IMG/VR virus record: IMGVR_UViG_3300045996_002876
Coordinates: 1 to 64,000 of that record
Direction: 5' to 3' (one strand)
Length of the DNA stretch: 64,000 bases
Source: a virus
The notes under the pieces are model-generated. The model was not told where the DNA came from and did not search any database. It was given only the letters and a program-made list of their open reading frames with translations. The number at the start of each line of letters is the position of its first letter. The first letter of the stretch is position 1. A program made the translations under genes and the position numbers. Positions 55,459-63,545 of the stretch are shown here, one piece after another.

Positions 55459-56309
55459 CCGTTTCGACGCCGCTCAAGACGCACGGGGGGAAGGCGTACC
55501 TGGCCCCCCGGATCGTGGCCCTGTTCCCCCCGCGGGACTCCTACCTGCACTACGTGGAGCCCTACGCCGGCGGGCTGTCCGTCCTCCTGGCCAACGACCC
55601 GGAGGGGAAGTCGGAGGTGGTCAACGACCTGGACGGGGAGTTGACCAACTTCTGGACCGTCCTGGCCGACCCGGACCTGTTCGCCGACTTCCGTCGGAGG
55701 GTTGAGTCCCGCCCGTTCAGCGAACCCTTATGGCGGGAAGTGTCGGCCCACCGGGACCAGTACGGCCCGTTCGCCGGTCGCCCGGCGTGCGGTGTGGACA
55801 CCCGCGTGATGGACGCGTGTGGGTTCTTCACCCTCTGTCGCCAGTCCCTGGCCGGCCGGAAGGACGCCTTCGCCCCCCTGTCCCGGACCCGCGTCCGCCG
55901 GGGGATGAACGAGCAGGCGTCGGCCTGGCTGTCGGCCGTCGAGGGCCTGCCGGCCGTCCACGCCCGGCTCAAGCGGGTGGTCGTCCTGAACCGCCCGGCC
56001 CTGGACGTGATCCGCCAGCAGGACGGGCCCCGGACCCTCTTTTACCTGGACCCCCCGTACGCCCACGACACCCGGAAGACGACCGGCGAGTACGGGGCGT
56101 ACGAGATGTCGCTCGAGGACCACGCCGAACTCCTCCAGGAGCTCGGCATACTCGAGGGCAGGTTCGTCCTGTCCGGGTACCGGAACGACATGTACGACCG
56201 GACGGCCGAGGTCAACGGGTGGCGGCGGGCGGATTTCGAGATCAGCAATCACGCCGCCGGCGGCAAGGACAAGCGGAGGATGACCGAAAGTGTCTGGCTC
56301 AACTTCTAA
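55446..56309 (+). CDS. Dam-like adenine-N6 DNA methyltransferase
   Basis: The 287-residue protein has the Dam-type order: STPLKTHGGKAYLAPRIV near the N-terminus, VEPYAGGLSVLLAN as SAM-binding motif and DPPY (202-205) as catalytic motif. It methylates adenine in a short DNA site, probably to protect phage DNA from host restriction or to time replication. It overlaps the polymerase gene end by 13 bases. Confidence 0.88.
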   Translation: MGKVAVSTPLKTHGGKAYLAPRIVALFPPRDSYLHYVEPYAGGLSVLLANDPEGKSEVVNDLDGELTNFWTVLADPDLFADFRRRVESRPFSEPLWREVSAHRDQYGPFAGRPACGVDTRVMDACGFFTLCRQSLAGRKDAFAPLSRTRVRRGMNEQASAWLSAVEGLPAVHARLKRVVVLNRPALDVIRQQDGPRTLFYLDPPYAHDTRKTTGEYGAYEMSLEDHAELLQELGILEGRFVLSGYRNDMYDRTAEVNGWRRADFEISNHAAGGKDKRRMTESVWLNF

Positions 56310-56742
56310 GACCTGCTCCCGGTGCTCCCGCCGCCGGGCGGCCGGGCACTTCTCCCGCAAGGCGGCCGCCCCGGACGGCCTCCAGGGGCACTGCAAGGAC
56401 TGCGCCCGCGAGTACGGGACCCGGTGGGCCCGCGAGACCCGCCGGCTGAACGGGGCCGAGACCCTGGCCGAGCGGGACGCCCGCCGGCGGCGGGACGCGG
56501 CGGCCACCCAGGCGGCCGTCCTGGCCGCCGTCCGGGCCGTCTGGGCCCGGACCGGCCGCCCCCCGGTCCTGGCCGAGGTGGCCCGCGGGGCCGGGTTCGA
56601 GCACGTCAGCTCGGTCCAGCCCTACCTGGCCCGGCTGGAGGCCCTGGGCGAGATCGAGCGGGACGCCCCCGGCGGGCACCTGCGGACGATCTGGCCGGCC
56701 GGCGCGCGGGCCCGGATCCGGGCCCTCCTGGGCGATTCTTGA
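56290..56742 (+). CDS. Zinc-ribbon protein with LexA-like winged helix
   Basis: The 150-residue product starts with CSRCSRRRAAGHF and CKDC (a four-Cys zinc site, about residues 9-41). The C-terminal 60 residues have the LexA DNA-binding pattern (RPPVLAEVARGAGFEHVSSV, LARLEALGEIERD). No LexA peptidase part is present. It may bind DNA as regulator. GTG start, 20-base overlap with the methylase. A promoter follows directly. Confidence 0.65.
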   Translation: MSGSTSKTCSRCSRRRAAGHFSRKAAAPDGLQGHCKDCAREYGTRWARETRRLNGAETLAERDARRRRDAAATQAAVLAAVRAVWARTGRPPVLAEVARGAGFEHVSSVQPYLARLEALGEIERDAPGGHLRTIWPAGARARIRALLGDS

Positions 56743-56745
56743 GAC

Positions 56746-56787
56746 TCAAGATTTTTTCTTGACATTCCACAACCTGCCTCCTACAGT
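56746..56787 (+). promoter_or_regulatory. Promoter with perfect TCAAG-N7-CTTGA dyad
   Basis: TTGACA (56759-56764) and TACAGT (56782-56787), 17-base spacer. The dyad (56746-56762) overlaps the -35 box as at 46759. It drives the LAGLIDADG gene and probably the nucleotide-metabolism genes beyond. TAGGAGG (56793-56799) gives the next gene a strong ribosome-binding site. Confidence 0.75.
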
Positions 56788-56808
56788 GGGTGGTAGGAGG
56801 CCTGCCCA

Positions 56809-57318
56809 GTGTCTTACGGCCCGGACCCGTTCCAAGAGACGATTCGTTACTTCGACGCCCCGACCGCCTACTGGGCAGGGCTTTTCGACGGCGAGGGATC
56901 GGTTGGAATCAACAGGAAGGCCATAAGAGGCAAGCAGAAGCGGTTCAGCTATCAGTGCGAAGCCAAGCTGACGATGTGCGACGAGGATATTGTTTACGCA
57001 TTCAGCGCGGCCTTCGACGGCACGTTCGGGGTCCGGTACCCGAAAAAGGCCAATGTCTCCGTCGCCTATACGAGCGGGCTGGGAGGGAGGAAGTGCCTGG
57101 CCTTCCTCACCAAGATCCTCCCTCACGCGAGGGTGAAGAAGAAGGAGATCGAGGTCGCTATTGAGTACCTGCACTGGCAGAAAGCCCTCACCGGGTTCGA
57201 CCAGAAAACCACCTACCGGTACACGGAGGAAGATAAGAGGTACCAGGCTCTGATGAGACGCCTCTTGCACGACCTCAAGCCTGGTTTCTCGGCGACAAAA
57301 GTCCCGTTCAAAGACTGA
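56809..57318 (+). CDS. LAGLIDADG homing endonuclease
   Basis: The 169-residue protein has the LAGLIDADG-type motif YWAGLFDGEGSVGI (about residues 21-34) and the following beta strands with basic residues; a second motif is weak or absent, so it probably works as a homodimer. GTG start with AGGAGG. Codon use is less GC-biased than in its neighbours, as is typical for a mobile gene inserted behind a strong promoter. Confidence 0.85.
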   Translation: MSYGPDPFQETIRYFDAPTAYWAGLFDGEGSVGINRKAIRGKQKRFSYQCEAKLTMCDEDIVYAFSAAFDGTFGVRYPKKANVSVAYTSGLGGRKCLAFLTKILPHARVKKKEIEVAIEYLHWQKALTGFDQKTTYRYTEEDKRYQALMRRLLHDLKPGFSATKVPFKD

Positions 57319-57348
57319 CCCCTGTTCGTACCGGACCCGGAGCCCCAC

Positions 57349-57729
57349 GTGGCCAGCCCCACCCTTACCGACTTGCCTGTGCCCGCGCCGGGCCCCGGGT
57401 CCCCGGTCGTCCCCGGCGTCGGCCGGGACGCCCCGACCGTCACCAACGAGAACGGGGCCCGCCAGTCCCAAACGCTCTACCGGATGGATTTGATGCCCCC
57501 GCGGGCCACCCTGGCCGTGGCCGGGGTGCTGGCCGAGGGGGCCCCGAAGTACGGCGAGTGGAACTGGCTGGGCATCCCGACGGCCGACCACCTGAACCAC
57601 GCCCTGGTCCACGTCTACGCCCACCTGGCCGGGGACGCCCAGGACGACCACCTGGGGCACGCCGCCTGCCGTCTCCTTATGGCCCTGGAGATCGCCCTCC
57701 GGGGCGGGCCGACGAAGGGGGCCGCGTGA
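57349..57729 (+). CDS. dATP/dGTP diphosphohydrolase-like protein
   Basis: The 126-residue protein has SQTLYRMDLMPPRATLAVAG, GAPKYGEWNW and DHLNHALVHVYAHLAGD followed by DDHLGHAACRLLMALE, the helical metal-binding pattern of the phage dATP/dGTP diphosphohydrolase N-terminal family (MazG-like). It removes particular purine dNTPs or shifts pools. GTG start; GTGA overlap with the next gene. Confidence 0.75.
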   Translation: MASPTLTDLPVPAPGPGSPVVPGVGRDAPTVTNENGARQSQTLYRMDLMPPRATLAVAGVLAEGAPKYGEWNWLGIPTADHLNHALVHVYAHLAGDAQDDHLGHAACRLLMALEIALRGGPTKGAA

Positions 57730-57968
57730 GGCCGCCCCTGACCCCCCGCCAGCGGGACATCTACGACGCCATGCTGGAGTGCCTGGTCGAGAACCAGTGC
57801 CTGCCCACCTACCGCGAGCTGGGGGTCCGGTTCGGGATCAAGAGCCCGAACGGGGTGGCCTGCCACCTGAAGGCCCTGGCCGCCAAGGGGTACGTCGCCC
57901 CGGCGATGGGCAAGAACCGGGCGTACCGGCTCCTGGGGGTCCGCCTCCGGGCCGAGGTGGTCGAATGA
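57726..57968 (+). CDS. LexA-type DNA-binding domain protein
   Basis: The 80-residue protein is almost only a LexA winged helix: LTPRQRDIYDAMLECLVENQ, PTYRELGVRFGIKSPNGVAC, HLKALAAKGYV. The LexA peptidase part is missing, so it cannot self-cleave like true LexA. It is a candidate for the protein that binds one of the repeated dyads. GTG start overlapping the previous stop; ATGA with the next gene. Confidence 0.75.
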   Translation: MRPPLTPRQRDIYDAMLECLVENQCLPTYRELGVRFGIKSPNGVACHLKALAAKGYVAPAMGKNRAYRLLGVRLRAEVVE

Positions 57969-58783
57969 GGACCATCCTCACCCGGACCGGCCGCCTCGTC
58001 TGCCCCCTGGCGCTCAAAGAGGACGATGTGGACGTCCTGGACGTGGCCTGGGCGTTGGCGGGCGAGGGAAGATTTTCCAACCACACGTGTGCGACGTTTA
58101 GCGTCGGTCAGCACTCCGTCCAGATGGCCCGCTGGGCCCTCCGCCTGGGGTACGGCGAGACGGTGGCCTACCAGTGCCTCCTGCACGACGCCCCGGAGGC
58201 CTACCTGGGGGACATCGCCACCCCGGTCAAGGAACTCTTCCCGGCGTACCGGGAGGCCGAGGAGGCCGCCTGGCGGACGATCGCCCGCGCCCTCCACTGC
58301 CCGCCCGCCCTGGACCACCGCGTCAAGGAGCTCGACCGCCGGGCCCTGCGGACGGAGCTCCGGGACCTCATGCCCGACTACGCGTCGGACGACCCCCAGC
58401 ACGCCCGCGACGCCGCGACCCGGCCGTTCCCCGAGCGGCTCCACCCGTGGCCGCGGGACCAGGCCTTCTTCTGGTTCCTGGCGGCGTACGCCGAGCTGGC
58501 CCCGGCCGGGGCCCCCGGCGTCGACTGGGCCCGGTTCAACGCCATCCGCTCCCGCTCCGACAAGCCCAGCTTTCGCCCCGCCCGTTACCCCAAGGACCCC
58601 GTGACCCCCGTGACCCCCGTGACCCCCGTGACCCCCGTGATGACCTCGACCCCGTTCACCCACACGCTCTCGTACGTGACCAAGACCGGCAAGACCATGT
58701 CCCGCCGGTTCCGCGACCTGGCCCTGACGGCCGGCGGCACGGCCGGGCGGATCACCCCCCTCCGGACCCCGGTCTCGAAGTAA
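57965..58783 (+). CDS. HD-domain phosphohydrolase (YfbR-like)
   Basis: The first 190 residues match the YfbR-like HD family: SVGQHSVQMA (His), LLHDAPEAYLGDIATPVK (HD) and later VKELDRRALRTEL. Such enzymes remove phosphate from dNMP or dNTP. The C-terminal 60 residues are separated by four VTP repeats and could be a separate short protein from the ATG at 58640. It is coupled to the LexA-like gene and may act with the diphosphohydrolase upstream. Confidence 0.8.
   Translation: MRTILTRTGRLVCPLALKEDDVDVLDVAWALAGEGRFSNHTCATFSVGQHSVQMARWALRLGYGETVAYQCLLHDAPEAYLGDIATPVKELFPAYREAEEAAWRTIARALHCPPALDHRVKELDRRALRTELRDLMPDYASDDPQHARDAATRPFPERLHPWPRDQAFFWFLAAYAELAPAGAPGVDWARFNAIRSRSDKPSFRPARYPKDPVTPVTPVTPVTPVMTSTPFTHTLSYVTKTGKTMSRRFRDLALTAGGTAGRITPLRTPVSK
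58601..58636 (+). repeat. Four perfect GTGACCCCC tandem repeats
   Basis: Nine-base units in frame, each coding Val-Thr-Pro in the HD protein. In-frame expansion or loss would only change linker length. The end of the array reads GTGATGACC, which carries an ATG for a possible internal start. Confidence 0.9.
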
Positions 58784-58791
58784 CCCCGGTA

Positions 58792-58824
58792 CCGCCCGGC
58801 TTCGCTGGAGGCGAAGCCGGGCGG
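58792..58824. repeat. 14-bp stem-loop after the HD gene
   Basis: Exact arms 58792-58805 and 58811-58824 with loop TGGAG, between two genes of the same direction. There is no T-run. One of a set of similar intergenic hairpins. Confidence 0.65.
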
Positions 58825-58838
58825 GCGGAGACCCGCAG

Positions 58839-59132
58839 ATGGCCCTCGGCGACTCCCTCCTGACCGGCGACGGGGACCCCGTGGCCCAGCGGCGGTTCAA
58901 GCAGGTGGCGATCGACCCGGCCCTCCTGCTGACCCTCCTGGCCGGGGCCGGGGAGTACACCCTGACCGGGATCCCGGCCGACGCCCGGGTCCACCGGGCC
59001 GCATACGACCTCGACCGGGACTGGTTCCGGATGACCCTGGTCTCGGCCGAGTTCCCGATCCTGTACGAAGGGGAGGAGATCCCGCCCTTGGCCCTCGGCG
59101 TCCGCCGGCTCGAACCCGACCACGTGGTCTGA
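58839..59132 (+). CDS. Unknown small protein
   Basis: A 97-residue protein with a beta-type C-terminus (MTLVSAEFPILYEGEEIPPL). Short GCGGAG stretch upstream of the ATG. Its stop overlaps the next ATG by one base. No family known. Confidence 0.55.
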   Translation: MALGDSLLTGDGDPVAQRRFKQVAIDPALLLTLLAGAGEYTLTGIPADARVHRAAYDLDRDWFRMTLVSAEFPILYEGEEIPPLALGVRRLEPDHVV

Positions 59133-59695
59133 TGGTGTACCCATCCTTCACGACGACCGGGCCGGCGAAGATCTGGCTCCCCGGGTTCGACGACCTGGCC
59201 GGCAAGTGGGAGCTGACCTTTCGACAGGACCCGGTGGACTGGACGACCCGACCCGCGGGGAACAAGGCCCCCCGGTCGTACCAGTGGATCGAGGCCGAGT
59301 TCCGGATTCACCCCGGTGAGATCCGGTGGGACGACCGGCGGAGACGGTGGGTGGACGTCCGGAAGGGCGTCGGCCAGACCCGCCGGCTCCTGGATTTCGT
59401 CCGGGGGGACCGGGTCCGGACGGTGCCCTTCGTCCCCGTCCCGGGCGGGTGGGTGTGGTACGTCCCGGGCCGCCCGACCGTCCTCCGGCGGACGCTCGAG
59501 CTAGCCGGCACGGCCATAGACATGAGCTGGCGGTCGGCCGGCGAGTGGGCGGTCGTCCCGTGCGGCGGGTGGCGGCTGGCGGACAACCCGTTCGACCGCC
59601 AGGTCCTGGCCTGCATGCTGGACGACGCCCTGGACCGGGGGGCCGACGAGAGTCCTTACCGGAAGGCCCTGGAACTCCTGGAGAAGTGGCCGTGA
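59132..59695 (+). CDS. Unknown protein
   Basis: The 187-residue product is rich in Trp and Arg (WTTRPAGNKAPRSYQWIEAE, IRWDDRRRRWVDVRKG) and probably a mixed alpha/beta fold. No enzyme motif. Coupled to both neighbours (TGATG and GTGA). Confidence 0.55.
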   Translation: MVYPSFTTTGPAKIWLPGFDDLAGKWELTFRQDPVDWTTRPAGNKAPRSYQWIEAEFRIHPGEIRWDDRRRRWVDVRKGVGQTRRLLDFVRGDRVRTVPFVPVPGGWVWYVPGRPTVLRRTLELAGTAIDMSWRSAGEWAVVPCGGWRLADNPFDRQVLACMLDDALDRGADESPYRKALELLEKWP

Positions 59696-59916
59696 CCTAC
59701 GCCTCGGACGAGTACTGGCCGACCCCCATCCGCCTCCCGGAGCCCGACCCCCGCACACCCGTGGTCGTCTCCCTCGACCTGGACCTCACAAGGTCGGAGT
59801 ACGGGCACGTGTACGACGACCTGGTCCGCCTCCACGCCGTCCCCAACCTGGACCCGCACACCCGGGCCCTCCTGTTCGTCCTGAGCGGGAAGTTCCTCCA
59901 GAGGTCCCGCCGATGA
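59692..59916 (+). CDS. Small unknown protein
   Basis: The 74-residue frame from the GTG at 59692 overlaps the previous stop. It has a Pro-rich start (YWPTPIRLPEPDPRTP), a strand (VVVSLDLDL) and a basic helical end. Function unknown. Confidence 0.5.
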   Translation: MTYASDEYWPTPIRLPEPDPRTPVVVSLDLDLTRSEYGHVYDDLVRLHAVPNLDPHTRALLFVLSGKFLQRSRR

Positions 59917-60476
59917 CCCCGGCCCTCCTCTGCGGCCTCGTCCTGGCCCTCCGGGGCGACCTGGCCCACGACCGGTACCCGGTCCGGGCGGCCGCCCAGG
60001 CCCGGGTCGAGCGGCTCCCCGCGGGGGCCACCCCGGCCGTCCGCCGGCTGGCCGCCGACCCGGACCCGCAGGTGGCCGACTGGGCCGGCCGCGAGCTGGC
60101 CCGGCGGGCGGCGGCCGCGACCCTGGCCCGGGCCGAGGCCCTGATGGCCGAGCTGGACCCGGCGAGGTGGGACAAGGTGGAGGCCGAGGGGGCCTTCCTG
60201 GAGGCCCTGGTCCGCCGCCTGTACGCCGACCCGCCGATGGCCCTCCAGTGGGCCGCCCTGGCGTACTACCGGGAGGAGTCCCTGGACGACTGGGGCCGCG
60301 ACGAGTTCCTCCGGGTGTTCGCCGGGCGGGCCCCCGGGGACCCGCCGGCGGACCCCTACTGGGCGTCCCCGGCCTTCGGGTACTGGGCCCTGCACGACGC
60401 CTGGGCGGCCCGGGCCAAGGCCGCCGGGAAGACGACGTCCGCCCCCGCCCCCCGCGACACCACGGGACACGAATGA
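59913..60476 (+). CDS. Unknown helical protein, HEAT-like start
   Basis: The 187-residue product has a HEAT-like helical repeat in its first 75 residues (DRYPVRAAAQARVERL, AVRRLAADPDPQVADWAGRE), then a charged helical part. It may mediate protein contacts. ATGA overlap with PhoH-like gene downstream. Confidence 0.55.
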   Translation: MTPALLCGLVLALRGDLAHDRYPVRAAAQARVERLPAGATPAVRRLAADPDPQVADWAGRELARRAAAATLARAEALMAELDPARWDKVEAEGAFLEALVRRLYADPPMALQWAALAYYREESLDDWGRDEFLRVFAGRAPGDPPADPYWASPAFGYWALHDAWAARAKAAGKTTSAPAPRDTTGHE

Positions 60477-61204
60477 CCCGCCCCAAGAAGGACCGCCAGG
60501 ACCGGAAGGCCGTGGGCAAGGACGCCCGCCTCGAGAAGGCGAGGGGCCGGCTCAAGGCCCTCAAGAAGCCCCATTGGGAACCGACGGACTGGCAGAGGGA
60601 GGCCCAGGCGGCCTTCCGCCAGTGCGACGTACTTGTGCTGGCCGGCTTTCCCGGAACGGCCAAGACGGCTTGTGCCGTCTGGCTGGCCGTCGAGGAGTTC
60701 CTGGCCGGCCGGTCGCGGAAGCTGTACCTGCTCCGCCCGAACGTCGAGGCCGGGCCGTCCATGGGCCACCTGCCCGGGGACGTCCTCCAGAAGCTCGACC
60801 CCTACCTCCGCCCGGTCTTCGAGTTCCTGTCGGCCCTCGGCCTGTCCGGCCACCAGATGATCAAGGACCGGACCCTGGAGGTGGTGGCCGTCCAGCACGC
60901 CAAGGGGCGGACCTTCCACGGCGGGACGATCCTCCTGGACGAGGCCCAGGACTGTCGGGAGAGCCAGCTGAGGCTGGTGTTCTCCCGGATGGGGGCCAAC
61001 GCGAAGCTGATCGTGACCGGGGACCCGAACCAGGCGGACATCCCGGACGACCCGAACCCCTTCCGGGTGTTCGTGGCCAAGGCGGCGATGGCCGCCGGGG
61101 ACCCGGCCGAGACCGGGTTCAAGCTGTTCCGCCTGGGGGAGGCCGACGTCCTCCGCCACGAGATGGTCCCGAAGCTCCTGAAAATGTGCGGGGTCCCCAA
61201 GTGA
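60473..61204 (+). CDS. PhoH-like ATPase
   Basis: The 243-residue protein has Walker A GFPGTAKT (58-65), Walker B TILLDEAQD (152-160) and VTGDPNQAD (181-189), the hallmarks of the PhoH family, which are often found in phages. The role is uncertain: RNA handling or phosphate stress have been proposed. ATG overlaps the previous stop; GTGA with the next gene. Confidence 0.88.
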   Translation: MTRPKKDRQDRKAVGKDARLEKARGRLKALKKPHWEPTDWQREAQAAFRQCDVLVLAGFPGTAKTACAVWLAVEEFLAGRSRKLYLLRPNVEAGPSMGHLPGDVLQKLDPYLRPVFEFLSALGLSGHQMIKDRTLEVVAVQHAKGRTFHGGTILLDEAQDCRESQLRLVFSRMGANAKLIVTGDPNQADIPDDPNPFRVFVAKAAMAAGDPAETGFKLFRLGEADVLRHEMVPKLLKMCGVPK

Positions 61205-61425
61205 GCGACAAGAAGCGGATCGAACTCCGGGCCGTCGTCGACCTGACCGACGACGAGATCCGGGCCCTGGCCGACGACTTCAACGGCCGGGCCCCGTCCT
61301 GCGTCCGGGGGGACGTGTACACGGCCCTCCGGGAGGAGTTCGGGAACCAGCTCCGCCGGATCGCCCTGGGCAAGACCCTGCTCCAGGCCGAGGCCCGGGT
61401 CCTGTGCGTGGGGGGCCCGGCGTGA
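61201..61425 (+). CDS. Small unknown helical protein
   Basis: A 74-residue protein, GTG start, with VVDLTDDEIRALADDFNGRA and a helical end. It is coupled to PhoH by a GTGA overlap. No family known. Confidence 0.55.
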   Translation: MSDKKRIELRAVVDLTDDEIRALADDFNGRAPSCVRGDVYTALREEFGNQLRRIALGKTLLQAEARVLCVGGPA

Positions 61426-61658
61426 GCGCCCTCCCGACCGCCCTCCCGGCCGAGCCGCGGGCCCTCCGGGTCACCCTGGACCTCCGGGCCGACCGCCTGG
61501 ACTGCCTCGCCGCCGACCTCCGCAAGGCGGCCGCCCACAAAGCCACGGCCTACGAGGCGGCGGCCGTCCTGAACTTCCTGGCCGCCCAGATCGAGTGGGC
61601 CCTGGTCGGCGGTTCCCAGTTCGACACCCCGGCCCCGACCTGGAGGGGCGACGTATGA
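61422..61658 (+). CDS. Small unknown helical protein
   Basis: A 78-residue protein, GTG start, all-helical in the middle (LDCLAADLRKAAAHKATAYE, AAAVLNFLAAQIEWAL). Coupled on both sides by 4-base overlaps. Function unknown. Confidence 0.55.
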   Translation: MSALPTALPAEPRALRVTLDLRADRLDCLAADLRKAAAHKATAYEAAAVLNFLAAQIEWALVGGSQFDTPAPTWRGDV

Positions 61659-62074
61659 CCCTCCCGGTGAAGCTCCTGGACCCGGACGCCTTCCTGCCGA
61701 CGCGGGCCCACCCCGAGGACGCCGGCCTCGACCTGTACGCCCGGGCCCCGTTCACGGTCGGCCGGGGCAAGCAGGTCCGGGTCGGGCTGGGGATCGCGGT
61801 GGGCATCCCGCCCGGCCGGGTCGGGCTGATCCGGGACCGGTCCGGCCTGGCCGCCCGCGGCCTGCACGTCCTGGGCGGGGTGGTCGACGCGGGGTACGCC
61901 GGGGAGGTGGCCGTGGTCATCAAGAACCTGTCCCCGGCCGACCACGCGTTCGAGCGGCGGGACCGGGTGGCCCAGCTCCTGGTCGTCCCGGTCGACCTCC
62001 CGGAGCCGGTCCCGGTGGACGAGCTCCCCCTCTCGGCCCGTGGGGACGGCGGCTGGGGGAGTACCGGGGTATGA
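61655..62074 (+). CDS. dut: dUTP diphosphatase (trimeric dUTPase)
   Basis: The 139-residue protein has all five dUTPase motifs: EDAGLDLYA, DRSGLA, GVVDAGYAGEV, RVAQLLV and ARGDGGWGSTG. It converts dUTP to dUMP, preventing uracil in DNA and feeding dTMP synthesis. Motif 5 has Trp for the usual Phe (GGWGSTG). ATG overlaps the previous stop. Confidence 0.93.
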   Translation: MTLPVKLLDPDAFLPTRAHPEDAGLDLYARAPFTVGRGKQVRVGLGIAVGIPPGRVGLIRDRSGLAARGLHVLGGVVDAGYAGEVAVVIKNLSPADHAFERRDRVAQLLVVPVDLPEPVPVDELPLSARGDGGWGSTGV

Positions 62075-62298
62075 GCACGAACGACTTCTGCCCGACCTGC
62101 TCGGGCCCCTACGTGGTCCGGTGTAGGTGTCCCCGCGGGGACATGCGGTGTGCCGCCGGCCACGAGTGGCACACCTGCCCCCTGTGCAAGCGGGCGACCC
62201 CCGGCGAGTCCGATCACGCGTTCGACCTCCGGGCCGCGTACTGCCCCCAGTGTGCGGCCGGGGCGGACGTGGACGCCTTCGGCGGGAGCGACCTGTGA
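62071..62298 (+). CDS. Small multi-zinc-ribbon protein
   Basis: The 75-residue product has CPTC, CRC, CPLC and CPQC pairs plus His residues, enough for two zinc sites. Such small zinc-ribbon proteins in phages often bind nucleic acid. ATGA overlap with dUTPase, GTGA with the next gene. Confidence 0.6.
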   Translation: MSTNDFCPTCSGPYVVRCRCPRGDMRCAAGHEWHTCPLCKRATPGESDHAFDLRAAYCPQCAAGADVDAFGGSDL

Positions 62299-63032
62299 GT
62301 TACGCCCCTCTCGTTTTTCAGGAGCCGCCCAAGCCGGAACGTGTCGAGTGGGCACCTTGGGCGATCGACCCCGTCGAGTCTTTTGTTCGGTACGGAACTC
62401 GGGTGGATGAGTGCAAGCCGACATCGCACAAACGCGTAAGCGTGGTGTGCTCCGCCTGCGGAACACGAGACGTTCGAGGGTTCTTGGATGCTCACAGAAA
62501 GCACAGGTGTAACGAACAACGCCCCGGGAAGAAGTGGTGTCCGGGCTGTCGCCAATGGCTACCCGATTGGTTCTACAGCCTGAACAAGAACAGCAAGGAC
62601 GGGCTGTACTCAGTCTGTAAGGGGTGTAACGGGAATCGAGAGTGCGCCTGGAACAAAGAGCGACGAAGGAGGGCCAGGCTCCGGTCCGACCTCCCGTACT
62701 ACTTCCGTAGAAGTCTCAGGAGTTACAAGGGGCGGGCCTCGAAGAAGGGCATCCCGTTTAACCTCGTCGCCGACGATCTGTTGGCCGTTTACGAGAAACA
62801 AAAGGGTCTGTGTTTCTACACCGGAGTCCCGATGAAGTTCCATTCCGGGGCCCTGAAGGCCGACAGCCTGTCCCTGGACCGGGTAGAGCCGCCCCTCGGG
62901 TACGTTTCGTCGAATGTAGTCATGTGTCTCCTCGGGGTCAATTCGTTTAAGCGGGACCTCCCTCTGGCTGACTTCAGGGCTCTGGTACGGACTTCCCTGG
63001 AGGGACTTCACCGCTTTGCGGAGCAAGAGTGA
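62295..63032 (+). CDS. HNH-type endonuclease with zinc sites
   Basis: The 245-residue product has CSACG and CPGC/CKGC zinc pairs, a very basic helical part, and a C-terminal nuclease core with FYTGVPM and LSLDRVEPPLGYVSSNVVMC, the pattern of phage HNH enzymes whose Asp-Arg and Asn residues hold the metal. Codon use is distinctly less GC-biased than in the flanking genes, a sign of recent arrival. GTG start overlapping the previous stop. Confidence 0.75.
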   Translation: MSYAPLVFQEPPKPERVEWAPWAIDPVESFVRYGTRVDECKPTSHKRVSVVCSACGTRDVRGFLDAHRKHRCNEQRPGKKWCPGCRQWLPDWFYSLNKNSKDGLYSVCKGCNGNRECAWNKERRRRARLRSDLPYYFRRSLRSYKGRASKKGIPFNLVADDLLAVYEKQKGLCFYTGVPMKFHSGALKADSLSLDRVEPPLGYVSSNVVMCLLGVNSFKRDLPLADFRALVRTSLEGLHRFAEQE

Positions 63033-63541
63033 GCTACCACCGCTTCATAGGGGCGGACCCGGGGAAGAAGGGCGGGCTGTCCGTCCTGAACGCCGGCGGG
63101 ACGCTCCTGGCGTCCCGCCCCATGCCCCTGGACGCCGACGAGAACGTGGATTCGGACGCCGTCTGGGTCTGGGCGTCCGAGTGGACCGACGGGGGAGAGC
63201 TCTCGACCTTCCTGACGGTCGAAAAAACCTGGGCCCGGCCGGGTCAGGGCGTCGTCAGCATGCACACGTTCGGCCTCCAGGCCGGGTACCTGACCGCGGC
63301 CCTCGAGGTGTCCCTCCACCGGAAGGCCCACCTGGTGGCCCCACTGACCTGGATGAGGAGCCTGATGGGCAACGTCGGGGCCGAGGATTCCAAGTCCCTG
63401 GCCCGCGAGTTCGCCCAAAAGACCTGGCCCGCCCACTCCTTCCTGGCCACGAAGCGGTCCCGCAAGCCCCACGAGGGGATGGTCGACGCGGCCCTCATCG
63501 CCCTGTACGGGCTCCGGAACCACCAGGCCCTGGAGAGCTGA
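63029..63541 (+). CDS. RuvC-like Holliday junction resolvase
   Basis: The 170-residue protein has the RNase H-like order of RuvC: FIGADPGKKGGLSVL (first Asp), VEKTWARPGQGV (Glu) and KPHEGMVDAALIALYGL (C-terminal acidic pair). It cuts branched DNA, typically before packaging. It sits directly before the small terminase candidate, as expected. GTG start, GTGA overlap. Confidence 0.8.
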   Translation: MSYHRFIGADPGKKGGLSVLNAGGTLLASRPMPLDADENVDSDAVWVWASEWTDGGELSTFLTVEKTWARPGQGVVSMHTFGLQAGYLTAALEVSLHRKAHLVAPLTWMRSLMGNVGAEDSKSLAREFAQKTWPAHSFLATKRSRKPHEGMVDAALIALYGLRNHQALES

Positions 63542-63545
63542 CCCC

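Noticed and set aside
58601-58636. Phase-variable switch in the HD gene
   Set aside because: The unit is nine bases, a multiple of three, so copy change alters linker length only and cannot switch the frame.
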